Assembly: GCA_001598975.1 (NCBI GenBank)
Contig: BBXU01002805.1
Location: 1-32,688 of the forward strand
DNA from: Parachlorella kessleri
Lineage: Eukaryota; Chlorophyta; Trebouxiophyceae; Chlorellales; Chlorellaceae
DNA: 32,688 bases
Reading direction: 5' to 3'
The position numbers and the translations under genes are program-made. Shown in pieces: positions 9,939 through 20,452 of this stretch (position 1 is the first letter of the stretch; each line of letters begins with the position of its first letter). The notes under the pieces were generated by a model that saw only the letters and a program-made list of their open reading frames with translations, ran no database searches and had not been told where the DNA came from.

Positions 9939-12900
9939 ATGGCCGAGTTTGCAGGCATCAAGACCGCTGATGCGGCACGCTTTGAGGGCGTGACCCGCCC
10001 CTACACCGAGCAGGATGTTGCTCGCCTCAGGGGCTCGGTGGCCATTGAGCACACCCTTGCCAAGATTGGTGCTGAGAAGCTTTGGAAGCTACTGAAGTCA
10101 GAGCCTTACGTCCCCGCCCTGGGTGCTCTCTCCGGCAACCAGGTTGGTTGGGTACAACATGCTGTGCGGCGCTTGCCTTGGACGAAGAAGTGGGTCTGGT
10201 AGGACTGTGTCCTGGCCTAGGGCTGCTCTTGTCAGCTCCTCATTTACTCACAGCAGGGCAATAGGCTCCACCGCGCCAAAGAATGCTCTCTTGCTATCTT
10301 GTATGCTATCAAGTGACATTACCCGTGAATATAATCCAGGGCACCCACGCTTGCTGTTACATGTAAGGACGTACCCCATGCCCAAGCATGGCTGACCGCC
10401 CCTGGCTTCCTGTTTGTTGGTCTTTCTGTGAGCGCAGGCCGTGCAGATGGTGAAGGCGGGCCTAAAGGCCATCTACCTGTCGGGCTGGCAGGTGGCTGCC
10501 GACGCCAACACCGCGGCCCAGACCTACCCCGACCAGTCCCTGTACCCCGTTAACTCCGTGCCACAAGTTGTCAAGCGCATTAACAACGTGAGTAAAGTTC
10601 AACGTAACCTACTGTGCGCCGTAGAATGCCCTTGGCGTCTTCTCAGGAAAACTCGAGCCCCTTCCCAAGTACTTTTCTGTGCGCTGATGTCCTTGTGTTG
10701 TGAAATTGAGTGCACATTTGTGAGGAGGGGTTACAGGCATTGGGCCTGCGAAAGAACGATGCAACCGGCATTTAAATCAGCTGACACGTGGCGTGCCGGT
10801 CTTGACACGCGTAGGCGTCGTTGGTGTTGCTTAGTGCTGAGAGAGCCAGCCCTGGTGACAGGGCCTAAGTGTGTTTGCATGCAGGCGCTGCGCCGCGCTG
10901 ACCAGATTGAGTTTGCCGAGGGCAAGGTGACCAAGGATTACTACGTGCCCATCGTCGCTGATGCTGAGGCCGGCTTTGGTGGGCCCCTGAACGCCTACGA
11001 GCTGACCTTTCACCTGATTGAGGCTGGTGCCGCCGGTGGTGAGTGCAGTACTGAAGAACTGTGTTGGCTCATGTAGGAATTGGTCTAGGTCAAGCGGGGA
11101 CCCTCTGCGGAGGTGGTGCAGCTGCACATGCTTCACGTGTGCTACACTGCAGCAGTAGCAGCGCTTTGTGTGACAGACTGATAGGGTGCGCATCGGTATG
11201 AGCTGGAGCTGTTGCATATGATGCTTTTAATTAGAGGCCCAGTCGAGGCCCAGTCATGGAGGAGTCAAGTGGCCCTGCACTAGTGCGTGTTCAGCACTGC
11301 ACATGTCGCTGCGGACAGTGTCGTGCACGAACCCTGCACCCAGCCCTGTCAGTGCAGCTCACCCCATCCGCTCCTCTCTTCATACTGCCTGCCGCCAATG
11401 AAAGTGACGTTTCCTATCCTGTTTTATGCCTGCCTCCTGGCATGCTTGTCTGCATGCCTTGCCCAAGCCTTCCTTCCGCTGTTGTTGCAGTTCACTTTGA
11501 AGACCAGCTGTCTTCGGAGAAGAAGTGTGGCCACCTGGGCGGCAAGGTGCTGGTGCCTACTGCCCAGGCCGTGCGCAACCTGATCGCCGCCCGGCTGGCC
11601 GCTGACGTGGCGGGCACCTCCACCGTGCTCATCGCCCGCACAGACGCCCACTCGGCCAACCTGCTGACCTCCGACATTGATGAGCGCGACAGGTGGGTGG
11701 CAAGGATTAGGGGGTGTCAGGGTTCGTGCTGCCTGGCCGCCGGCGTGCATCCGCCGGCATGCATCGGGGTAAGCTTTGGGGGCGCGGGTTGCACTGGCGG
11801 TGTGGGTGGTGAGGTGTGGGAGGAGAGGGGGCGTGGATATCTTTCGTCGGGTATTGGTTTGCGTTTTTATTGTGCAGCAGACCTTACGTCCTTTCTGCAC
11901 CGGCAAGGTCGTCCCCAGGGTTCTCCATGTGTGCACTGGCCGCGCGCATACCTTTGATCCTCCCACTAACCCCGCTAGTTTCTGTTCCTCGTCCCAGCAT
12001 CTTTCCCACAGCGACGCAGCGCACCCCCCAGGGCTTGTCCCCACTTGTTGCGCTGACGTAAGACGCCAACATCTTACTCACCCGCCTGCAGGCCCTTCTG
12101 CACTGGCAAGCGCACCCCCGAGGGCTTCTACTATGTGAACTGCGGTGTCAAGGCCGCAATCGCGCGCGCGCTGGCCTATGCCCCCTATGCCGACCTCATC
12201 TGGTGCGAGACTTCCACCCCCGACATGGAGGAGGCCCGCGAGTTTGCTGGTGAGTGGTGTTGGGGTAGCTTGTAGTCGTTGCTGCGCTGTGAAGCCTTGC
12301 AAACTGACACCCCGCGGCTGTCAGGATGGTGATGGCCGTGTGCCAGAGGGGTCGGGTAGCAAAGAGGACGTCATACTTGGGGTGCATGTTTAGATCCGTC
12401 TCCCCTCTGTTGTCCCTGCTTGTTCAGTCAGAGGGGCAGACCCCCGCCGGACTGGCTTTGCATCCCAAGTGCTGAGTGGTGTGATCTTGCTTCGAGTGGC
12501 GATTGGCAGACTTGCCATTGTTTCCATTAGATATGGCTATGTCACCAAGTCACTCAGTTATCTTTGGGGCTGGCTGGCTGGCTGGCTGCAGAGGGCGTGC
12601 TGTCCAAGTTCCCCAACAAGATGCTGGCCTACAACTGTTCGCCGTCCTTCAACTGGAAGAAGAACCTGAGTGACGAGCAGATTGCCAAGTTCCAGCAAGA
12701 GCTGGGCAAGATGGGCTACAAGTTCCAGTTTGTCACCCTGGCAGGTGGGCGGGGCAATCGCAGCTGCCGTGTGCCCTGTTTCGGATTTCTGGCAAGGTGC
12801 CTGTACTCGTCCAATTGACCAGATGGGTCTACATGTGTCACCCACGTGTCAGTCCGTCACCCTGGGGGCTGGGCGAGGCTTGTTGGTGTGGGGGTTGTGG

Positions 12901-13642
12901 GTGTCAATTGCACAGCCAGTAGGACTCCATCATGTGATGGGTGCCTGCCCCTCCTTGGCACGCAGGCTACCACGCGATCAACTACAGCATGTTTGAGCTG
13001 GCGCGCGGCTACAAGGAGCGCGGCATGGCCGCCTACAGCGAGCTGCAGGAGAAGGAGTTTGGCTCGGAGAAGGACGGCTACACCTGTGTGCGCCACCAGC
13101 GCGAGGTGAGTCATGTGGTTACATGAAGAGACGGGCGTGTGTGTTGGCAGTAACGTATTGCAAAAGACGGTTACACTACCGCGTGCAAGCTGAATGTATT
13201 TATGACTTTGTGGGAAGTATGCAGCTGTCCGCCCGCCTGAGAGTATGGGTGATGTTATACCTAGAGACAGGGAACGACCTGGCTTGTGTAATGAGGGTGG
13301 CGGAACCTGCGCAGCCCGCACATCGCAGGGTAGGTTACCTGATGAGACTTCCCACCAGCACCCCGCATTGGTTGCGGCAGTTGCCGGCCCAGCCTGAATT
13401 TGCAGCCCCGGTCCTGGGGCGATGACTTGGAAGGAGTGAGCGCAATGCTGTAGGTTCTTTGTGTTGAACGGGTTGACATGACCATGGAGTAGGTGACTAT
13501 GAGTGGACTTGCTGACCCTGGCAGCAATCTTGGTTGCTTGCAGGCCGCGACCGGCTACTTTGATGCCATCAGCGAAGTGGTGACCCAGGGCCAGTCCTCA
13601 ACCACCGCTCTCAAGGGCTCCACCGAGGCATCGCAGTTTTAA
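9939..13642 (+). CDS. ICL1: isocitrate lyase, bacterial-type
   Basis: Cleaves isocitrate to succinate and glyoxylate, the first dedicated step of the glyoxylate cycle used for growth on acetate or stored lipid. Eight exons: 9939-10142, 10438-10587, 10885-11038, 11491-11692, 12092-12249, 12592-12744, 12966-13105, 13544-13642; 1260 nt, 419 aa, phases all consistent. The protein follows bacterial AceA closely along its whole length: [39 protein letters not shown], the active-site loop KKCGHLGGK with Cys182, [42 protein letters not shown], and the C-terminal GSTEASQF. The end is not a PTS1 peroxisomal signal, which suggests a cytosolic enzyme as known for Chlamydomonas. The ATG at 9939 lies two bases after a TGCAG acceptor-like site and begins [17 protein letters not shown], a length matching the family. 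Confidence 0.96.
11889..11945 (+). pseudogene. decayed copy of isocitrate lyase exon 5 (relic 1)
   Basis: Inside intron 4, after a TGTGCAG at 11872-11878, the bases from CCTTTCTGCACCGGCAAG onward align with the start of true exon 5 (CCCTTCTGCACTGGCAAG, from 12093), keep a PFCTGK-like reading for the first residues, then drift through several substitutions and small indels. The open frame is not maintained to a usable donor. Best explained as a partial tandem duplication that has decayed. Confidence 0.6.
12017..12040 (+). pseudogene. decayed copy of isocitrate lyase exon 5 (relic 2)
   Basis: A second fragment, AGCGCACCCCCCAGGGCTT, resembles the exon 5 stretch AGCGCACCCCCGAGGGCTT at 12110-12128. 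The bases just upstream (CAGCATCTTTCCCAC) also resemble the sequence before the true exon (CAACATCTTACTCAC). Part of the intron therefore seems to have been copied together with the exon. Confidence 0.45.
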
Positions 13643-14546
13643 GCTGCCGGCAGCTCGGGGGGTCACCAGCTAGTGCTGGTGGAGTGCTACTTTGACGTAT
13701 GGCTGCTGAGCGGGCTAGTAGGTGGTGCCCTGGCAACCCCAACCCCCTTCAAAGAGGGTATGAAGGTGGTTGAGGATCATGTCGCCTGCACGAGTTTTTG
13801 GCGCCGGCAGCTGTCGTTGGTCCTTGATATGTTCAGGCAATGCATGCGTACGTTTTCAGGCGATGCGGCCATGATACCTGCCTTGCGGTGTCTGTGTTTT
13901 AGTGGGGGGATTCCAGGTGTGAGTGGGACAGTCGCTACAAAGTTCAGCAGTGCATTGATCCGCCTTCCGGCAGCATCAACATGCCCCCCAGTGTACTAAG
14001 TAGTAATGTGTTTTGAGGTAGTTGTGTTGGGTTTTGTGTGCCGGCAATGTTGTCATGCACTTGGCATAAGGCCGTGTTGCTCCCATGTGGCAGCGGCTCC
14101 CAGTTTTGTGGCTCTGTGCAGGGCGCGTATTGCAATTTCATGGGGCCAGGCCTTGTAGAGAGCAAGGCTTTGCAGCCTATAGATATATACCTTCAGGACC
14201 ATGTAACCCTTGGTTTCAGTGGGAGAGGTGATTATCAACGGAGGGTGCCACAGCAAGGCACTGAAGAGCGAAGGTCACACCGCCATTGGCAATGATAAGA
14301 TGGACAAACAAGTGCTGCAGACAATGTTCCTGCATTTTGCAACACGCACCCTGCAGCATGCTTAGCACTTCTAGCCACCTTTTCTATGTGCGCGCTTACC
14401 TCACAAACGTTGCCTTTCCCCGGCGACATGTGTGTCAAAGGGTTTAAACGGTTGGCCCCGGCCTCGTAACTAACAGTCTCTCATCAGGGACCTCAGTGCA
14501 ACAGTGAAGCCCAAGCGGCACATGTAGCTGTGGATGTCACAGCCCA
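13643..14546. other. convergent 3' regions of isocitrate lyase and the phosphatase gene
   Basis: No gene seen. TGTAA at 14202-14206 could end the isocitrate lyase transcript, giving a 3' UTR of about 560 nt. The two genes converge here, so their transcripts may overlap. Open frames such as 13673-13999 have no family resemblance. Confidence 0.4.
14202..14206 (+). terminator. candidate TGTAA polyadenylation signal of isocitrate lyase
   Basis: TGTAA in the expected orientation about 560 nt after the isocitrate lyase stop; position is the only support. Confidence 0.3.
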
Positions 14547-16706
14547 CTACTTGCGCTGCAGCATGGGCGGTACCAGCCAGTCGATGGCCTCTGTCTGCCG
14601 CACCCAAGCTATGAGCCCATCTCTCAAGCAAGATACCTCGGGCCTGCCTCTGCCTTGTGGCAGCTGCTTGAGATGCTGCACAAGGCCTTGGCAGCTTGCT
14701 TGTATCATCTCTGCCACTGCTGCCACGGCCGTCTCCTCATCATCACCACCCGCATTCCCTGCACGCCAGCCATGGGCAATTTGGGCAGGGCAGCTTCGGA
14801 ACAGTGCAGTGGCGGGGACAACTGGCAATGCGAGGAGCTAGCCGGGCATGCAAACGACCCAGGGGTACCTGCACCGCCTTAGAAATTAGCTCTCTTGGAA
14901 CACCTAACTTTGATCCAGTGACACTGAAGGTATGCCAAGACCTACTCCCACTCTGACATCCAAACTGCAGGTGAGACCAGACTGCACCATGGCTCGCTTC
15001 TTTCTCAGACAAAGCAATGCATGTGGCACATGGGCAGCGAGCGCATAGGGTCGGTTTACCGTAGAGGGGGTCGGTTATGTCCTGGGCATCCGGCTCGGTC
15101 CTGCCAGCCAGCTGTGGGTGGAAGGAGCCCAGCCTCCGCACTTTCAGGCTGTACTGCCCTGCAGGGTTGATGGTGTCAAAGACGGACACCTGCGGGCAGG
15201 GGGGTGGTGGGGGTGCGGGATGTGTATGAGGGAGGGGTGCGAGGGAGGTGCGAAACATCGGGGCACCGCTTGTTTCAGTGTTGAGGAGACAAAGGCCTGC
15301 TGGAGGGCCAGGTGGCACTGCTTGCTTCCATGCAAAGGGTGCCCGAGCCCCAACACATGGGTACCTTAAAGGAATCATCTCTGTGTGCAACTTTCTATGC
15401 GCTGCTATCTGAGGCTGCAGACAACACGATCACCAGCACAAGACGGCCCTCCTCAACCACTTGCAGTTAGCAGGCACCGCCAGCCTAGCAGCAACCTCAC
15501 CAGGGCGCCTCACCTCTCGCAGCACATCTGCGGCCGTGAACTTATCCATGACTATCACAAGGTCAAAGGCCACTATGTCCGCGGCCTCCTCAAATTGCCG
15601 GGCTTGGAAGCCCGGGGGAGCTTCCAAGCCCACCCGGGTCAGCACTGTCTCTGCCGATGCCTCTGGCCCATCGCCTACGTTGTAGTCCCGGGACGCCTGC
15701 AGAGCCGGCAGGCCAGCTCGGTGTTCCAAGCCTCTCAGTGCTGACACTTAGGGACAGCATGTCACCCAGGAAGGAGGCTAGTCTTGGCCATCAAATGCCT
15801 CCTACAGGTGCACAGCGTACCGCAACACTGCACAGCGTACCGCCACAGGCCGTGGTGTTGCCATGTAATGCCCAATAGGGTCCCCGCATGGCCGCATTTG
15901 CCGAGACCTTGGCTTACGCCCGCCTGCTGCCACCATCATCCGCAACATATAGGACACGCACCTTGGCGTCCGCGATGACCTGGCTCTCCAGCCCATGCTG
16001 CCGTATGAGGTCCTGGAAGAAGGCCAGCGCCAGTACGGAGCGGCACACCCTGCAGCGACAAGACATCTGCTTTGGCCAGCGACCTTGCAGTGAACAAACA
16101 GCAAGGAGATGGGGCAGGCGCGATCGGGAACCTGCCTCCAGGCAGCTGGCAGCTGCCAGGGTCTCCCCTCTCCCAGACTTCGCTTGCGCTGCACAGACTG
16201 CCCAGGAATGCTTGGTAACTCTCAAGTCACCGGACACCCACGAGGCTCAGCCCAAGCAGCACCGGGGACTCGCCGCACCCGCTCTCACTAACAAACAACA
16301 CCCGGGCTGGGCCAGGTTCTTCGCTGTCCCTGTTCTGCTCGGCCTGCCAGGGGGTTGCTCGGAACACCGGGTTCACCACTGCGCCAGAGACATCCAGGGA
16401 AGCAGCATCCTGCGGGCAAGCCAACGCTGGACAAACACCGACTGGATATACAGCCTCGGGCAGGGGTGCAGTGCAGCAGCGTAAGGCAGCAGAACACAGC
16501 ACTTGGCAAACGGTGTGGGGCAGCACCTTGGACTGTGGCGTGGACCGGCAGCATAGCCGCCTTTCAAGCGTTTTGGCAATCCCAGGGAGCCTGCTGTGGC
16601 TGCTCAACCTGGGTCGGGTATCAACCAGTTGATCTCTTGATGCCCAAGATTTGCATGACAGCTGCAGGCGCTGTAATAAGGCATTCATGAGACTATACGA
16701 CGCCAC
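14547..16706 (-). CDS. low-molecular-weight protein tyrosine phosphatase homologue, catalytic Cys replaced by Ser
   Basis: Exons on the minus strand: 16706-16527, 16409-16279, 16049-15962, 15696-15514, 15189-15060 and 14758-14547; 924 nt, 307 aa, phases consistent. The fold is recognised by RVLFVSESGVCRSVLALAFF (P-loop region, about residues 97-116), DYNVGDGPEAS, ARQFEEAADIVAFDLVIVMD, YSLKVRRLGSFH, and DITDPLYGN carrying the DPxYG general-acid motif. Active LMW-PTPs have C-x5-R-S at the loop (for example FVCLGNICRS). Here the first Cys is Ser (AGT, residue 101), while the second Cys and the Arg are kept, so phosphatase activity is doubtful. The N-terminal 95 residues, basic and rich in Ser, Leu and Arg, may be an organelle transit peptide. 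The first junction is uncertain because the frame is also open through 16526-16410, and the C-terminal 35 residues may instead be intron. It is divergent from ispE. Confidence 0.82.
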
Positions 16707-16897
16707 TCTAATGATGCGAGTATAGACAGCGCGTGTGCCTATTGCTACACCTGCCGGTGTCCAAGATAGAGACAGACGTACCTTGGCGGTACCGCCCTAG
16801 CTATCGGAAGTGCTAGTCGCTGGCCCCTATTGACTTCACTAGTGCGACACGGAGTCTAACACTTCTGAAGTATTGAAATTAGCGGACCAGCATCAAC
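16707..16897. promoter_or_regulatory. short divergent promoter region between the phosphatase gene and ispE
   Basis: Only 191 nt separate the two start codons, which point away from each other. The region must hold both 5' UTRs and both promoters if the starts are right. I see no clear TATA box in it. Co-regulation is an inference from spacing alone. Confidence 0.5.
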
Positions 16898-19414
16898 ATG
16901 CTTCAACAAGTCTTTGGGCCACCCCAGGGCCAGGCTTCTTTGGGGGCCCAAAGACGTGTATCTCTTGTTTGTGAGGCCAACAGCAGTAGAAGACGAGTCA
17001 TATGCGCAGCAGTACGGGCAGACAGGCTCAGAGTATTTTCCCCGTCCAAGGTGGGCTTGGAGGCTTACACAGTTGGCTGCCTTGTCCTTTTGCTGTTCCA
17101 GCGACAGCTGCACTATCTGTCTGCAGATCAATGTGTTTCTGAGGGTGGTGAGGCGACGAGAAGACGGCTATCACGACCTGGCCTCTCTGTTCCATGTGGG
17201 TCTAGCTGTGGGTTGGGAGCGAGCAGAGAAGGCCAAGAGTTCTGGGGGAGAAAAGCTTATATATACTGCCAGCGCCGACATCCTCTTGCCTGCAGCCCAG
17301 CCACTGCTGGGTCGCAAGTCTGGGGAGAGAGAACTGTCGTTAGCGGCAGACAGCAGGCACTCAAATAATACAGGGAAACGCACTAGCCAGCTTGCTGCGC
17401 GGCCAACCTGGGCTTGGGTGCTGCTCAGCCGAGATGCCCAGGCGTCCCTCTTGTAGGTCATCGACTTGGGGGATGAGATGGAGTTTGAAAGGCTGCCCGG
17501 AGCTACCAGGGACGAGCTCAGTTGCAACGTGGCTGACGTGCCCACCAATGACTCCAACCTGGTCATCAAGGTACCGCCTTGTGTTCTGGTATCTTGGGCA
17601 TAGCCACCACCAGTGAAGGCAGCACGCCCTGAGCATCCTCCTGTCTGATACAAGCCGGCGGGCGTGCCTGGGAGGCCATGGACCCTTACCCTCACTTTAA
17701 GTTGTGTGAAGGTGGCAGGAGATGCCAAGTGGGTCTCTGACAGGGCTGGACTAGCCCAAGTCTTGGCTATGTCTGGGGTATATGCAGCCTATACGTCTGG
17801 GCCTATACATCTGAGCTTGTCAGCATGCCTGCTGGGACTGCACCGTTGGCTGTCAGGCCTTTAAGCGTGCAGGCCTCCCAACTTCTTCACCAACCCTGGC
17901 CGCCTTTTGGCAGGCTCTGAACCTGTTCCGGCGCAAAACCGGCGCGTCTGACTTCTACCGCATCGATCTGGAGAAGGTCGTGCCGCACGGGGCCGGCCTG
18001 GGGGGCGGCAGCGGCAACGCTGCGACCACGCTGTGGGCCGCCAACGAGCTGGCGGGGCGGCCTGCCAGCGAGGAGCAGCTGCTGGAGTGGGGCGGCGAGA
18101 TCGGGTCTGACATCAGCGTGTTTTTCAGCCGCGGCGCTGCCTACTGCACGGGCAGGTGGGCGCTGCGCCGCTGTGGCTGCTGCCGCAGCGTTGCTGTGCG
18201 CACGGTGGGGAAGTCATGCAGCCCTGTACGACAAACAGAGGAGGGACTTGCTCGGCCTCTGTTGCTGACAGTTCTTGCTCCCCCAGTGTTGCGGTGTTTT
18301 TGCTGTTGGTACAGACAACTAGCCCAGTAGAGCTGTTGCCAGGTCACCGCCATGGCTGGTAAAGCCATCCGTATCTTGTTTCTCAACCCACCCTGCGCAT
18401 TGCAGGGGTGAGATCGTAGAGGATGTGGATCCACCGCTGCCTCTGGATACCCCGCTGCTGCTGGTCAAGCCGCCCGTGGGCCTTTCCACCCCTGAGATCT
18501 TCAGGGCGCTGGACCTTAGCAGGCGCAGCACAGCAGACCCGCTGCAGGCGAGTTTGGGCCTGCATGTGCTGCCTCCAATGCACACCGGCGGAGGAACATG
18601 AGGACAAGGGGCCACATTGCAGTCGAAATATTCGCACATGGATGCTTTTCATCATCAAGGACCATTGAGCTGGTACATGCTGCATGCATGTGATCGTGTT
18701 GGCTGGCACTTGTGGCGACCAGGGGGTCTAGCATGATGATGAGGGCTGTGCATTGTTGCTTCGCTTTATGAACCAGCCTGACCTGCTGTGTGTGGGCAAA
18801 GCCGGTGATGCATTGCGCCCTTCTGCCGCTGCTGCAGCTACTGGCGGGCCTACGGCAAGAGGGCGCGGTGCAGCAGCTTTGTGTCAACGACCTGGAGCAG
18901 CCGGCTTTTGACAGGTGAGCAGCGCTGTGTGTGGGCCGCTTGGGTTGCCTGCTTTCCAATGTGGGTGCACCCAATGTGCCGCACTTGCCTCGAGGCGCCT
19001 GTACACTTGGAAAGGTCCCACAGCACCCAGCAGACGGTGTTTCTTCTCTCGCTATCTGACAAGCGCTGCGCGCAGGCCCTCTTGGCTGGCCTGCAGTACT
19101 GTTTGTTTGTGGTCCGCGGCCCCCTCCACCTTTCTTTCTATACCTGCTGCAGGCTCCCACAGCTTCTGCAGCTCAAGCAGCGGTTGCAGGCGGAGGCCTG
19201 CTTCCAGTCTGTCTTCATGACCGGCAGCGGCAGCACCATCGTGTGCGTCGGCTCTGACGAGCCGCCTGCCTTCCTGTTCGACGAAGCCCAGTACGGAGGG
19301 CTGTTCCTGTCGCCTGCAAGGCTCATCACTAGGCAGCAAGGGCAGTGGTACGCCCGCCATGCGCGGGAAGTGTCTCGGCAGGAGGCAGCCTTTGAGGAGG
19401 CCCTGGGCTGCTAG
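16898..19414 (+). CDS. ispE: 4-diphosphocytidyl-2-C-methyl-D-erythritol kinase, plastid
   Basis: GHMP-family kinase that phosphorylates the 2-hydroxyl of CDP-methylerythritol with ATP, the fourth step of the plastid MEP isoprenoid pathway. Seven exons: 16898-17050, 17127-17195, 17457-17570, 17914-18155, 18406-18547, 18838-18914, 19153-19414; 1059 nt, 352 aa. Residues 1-45 or so, ending near RRRVICAAVRA, look like a chloroplast transit peptide. The mature part begins VFSPSK-INVFLRVVRRREDGYHDL (the substrate-binding Lys lies at the exon 1/2 junction), then the ATP-binding glycine loop VPHGAGLGGGSGNAATTLW, then EIGSDISVFF with the catalytic Asp, GAAYCTGRGEIVEDV, CVNDLEQPAF and MTGSGSTIVCVG. This is the plant form throughout. 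Intron 5 has a GC donor (CAG|GCGAGT). The first ATG in frame was taken as the start; it gives a transit peptide of ordinary length. Confidence 0.95.
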
Positions 19415-19486
19415 CGGCAGCCAAAAAGAACGCCCCTGTGTGCGAGGAGCAGCCGTGGCGACAACACTGGGGTGCAAGGGCAACGC

Positions 19487-19491
19487 TGTAA
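19487..19491 (+). terminator. candidate TGTAA polyadenylation signal of ispE
   Basis: TGTAA 73 nt after the stop codon, the best placed of the candidates in this window. A second copy lies about 100 nt further on. Confidence 0.45.
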
Positions 19492-19832
19492 TTGTCCCAG
19501 CTTGCAGCTAGGATGATGGTTAGAGCGGCCTGGAGTTGTGGCACAGAAGCTAGCTCATCACAACAAATGCCACTGGGGACAATCTGGATGTAATACGCAA
19601 CGTGGTGACACTGGGGCGTGTTTCAGTACCAAGTTGTCAACATTGATCTGCTATCACTTGCTTACGGATCTTTGCTTGTATTGGTGGTATTGAGGTGCCT
19701 GGTGAGGCATGAGATTTGGTATGGAAGAAACAGGAGTAAAGATTGATAACGCTCTTTGCAAGGCCTGGGCTTGGTAGGATGTTTCTAGTGCTGGGCACCT
19801 GGCGCATTTGACTGCTTGACCATGGTGATACC

Positions 19833-19837
19833 TTACA
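19833..19837 (-). terminator. candidate TGTAA polyadenylation signal of the metallopeptidase gene
   Basis: TGTAA on the minus strand about 615 nt past the stop at 20453; the assignment rests on orientation and position. Confidence 0.3.
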
Positions 19838-20452
19838 TGCAAGGCAGGCTCAGGCGCACTCGAGAGCAGCTTGCATCAAAGAGATTGTGTGCAACATCAT
19901 GCATGCCGCAAGCCAGACGCCCCTGGAACATGCCATGCAGTTTCATGTCGGCATCGTATCCAACACTTGGACAACCGGTCCTGGCCTGTATTTTAACGCT
20001 AGTGAGATGCCGCTTGCCAGTCTCCCAGTACCCCCAGGACGACACTCATACCACTCCCGCCTATAGGTCAGCACCCCAGTGCCCAAAATATGCTTCTGAG
20101 TCCCAGACAAGGCTTGCCCCTTTTCACACAAGCTGTACAGCTCTCCCAACATCTTCATACGTTATCACCCCCCAGTCTCAGCCATCAGGCACTTGGCAGC
20201 TCTCTCCAGGCTTCATGCCGCTCCCGCTACGCGCTTCCAGTTAGCACCCAAGCACCACATCGTGAATTTCATGCAAGGCTCGCTCCCCTCACACAAGCTG
20301 CACCCGCACTCCATACATCCCTCACATGTACAGCACCCCGGGTTGCGGCCTTGAGACACTTCATACGTTTCCAATCTCCACACTGTGCTGACCACCGTGC
20401 CAAGCTCTGCGCTGCAGCCGCAGCACCGTTCAAACTAGCCCTCGCCATGTCA

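Larger units (their letters stand above)
19415..20452. other. convergent 3' regions of ispE and the metallopeptidase gene
   Basis: No gene seen. TGTAA at 19487-19491 lies 73 nt after the ispE stop. On the other strand TGTAA (TTACA on plus, 19833-19837) lies about 615 nt after the metallopeptidase stop. The open frame at 19816-20244 has no support. Confidence 0.45.

Noticed and set aside
9621..10052. A 143-codon minus-strand open frame across isocitrate lyase exon 1
   Set aside because: Antisense to a confidently identified exon; no motif.
11776..12138. Open frames through isocitrate lyase intron 4 as possible alternative exons
   Set aside because: The conserved enzyme sequence joins exactly from 11692 to 12092; using the relics would insert unrelated residues or shift the frame.
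17256..17266. TATATATA element inside ispE intron 2
   Set aside because: It lies between two solid exons of the same gene, with no alternative first exon or start codon that would give a functional kinase.
19816..20244. A 142-codon plus-strand open frame between ispE and the metallopeptidase gene
   Set aside because: Low-complexity Pro/Ser/Thr translation without motifs; the position fits the 3' UTRs of two convergent genes.
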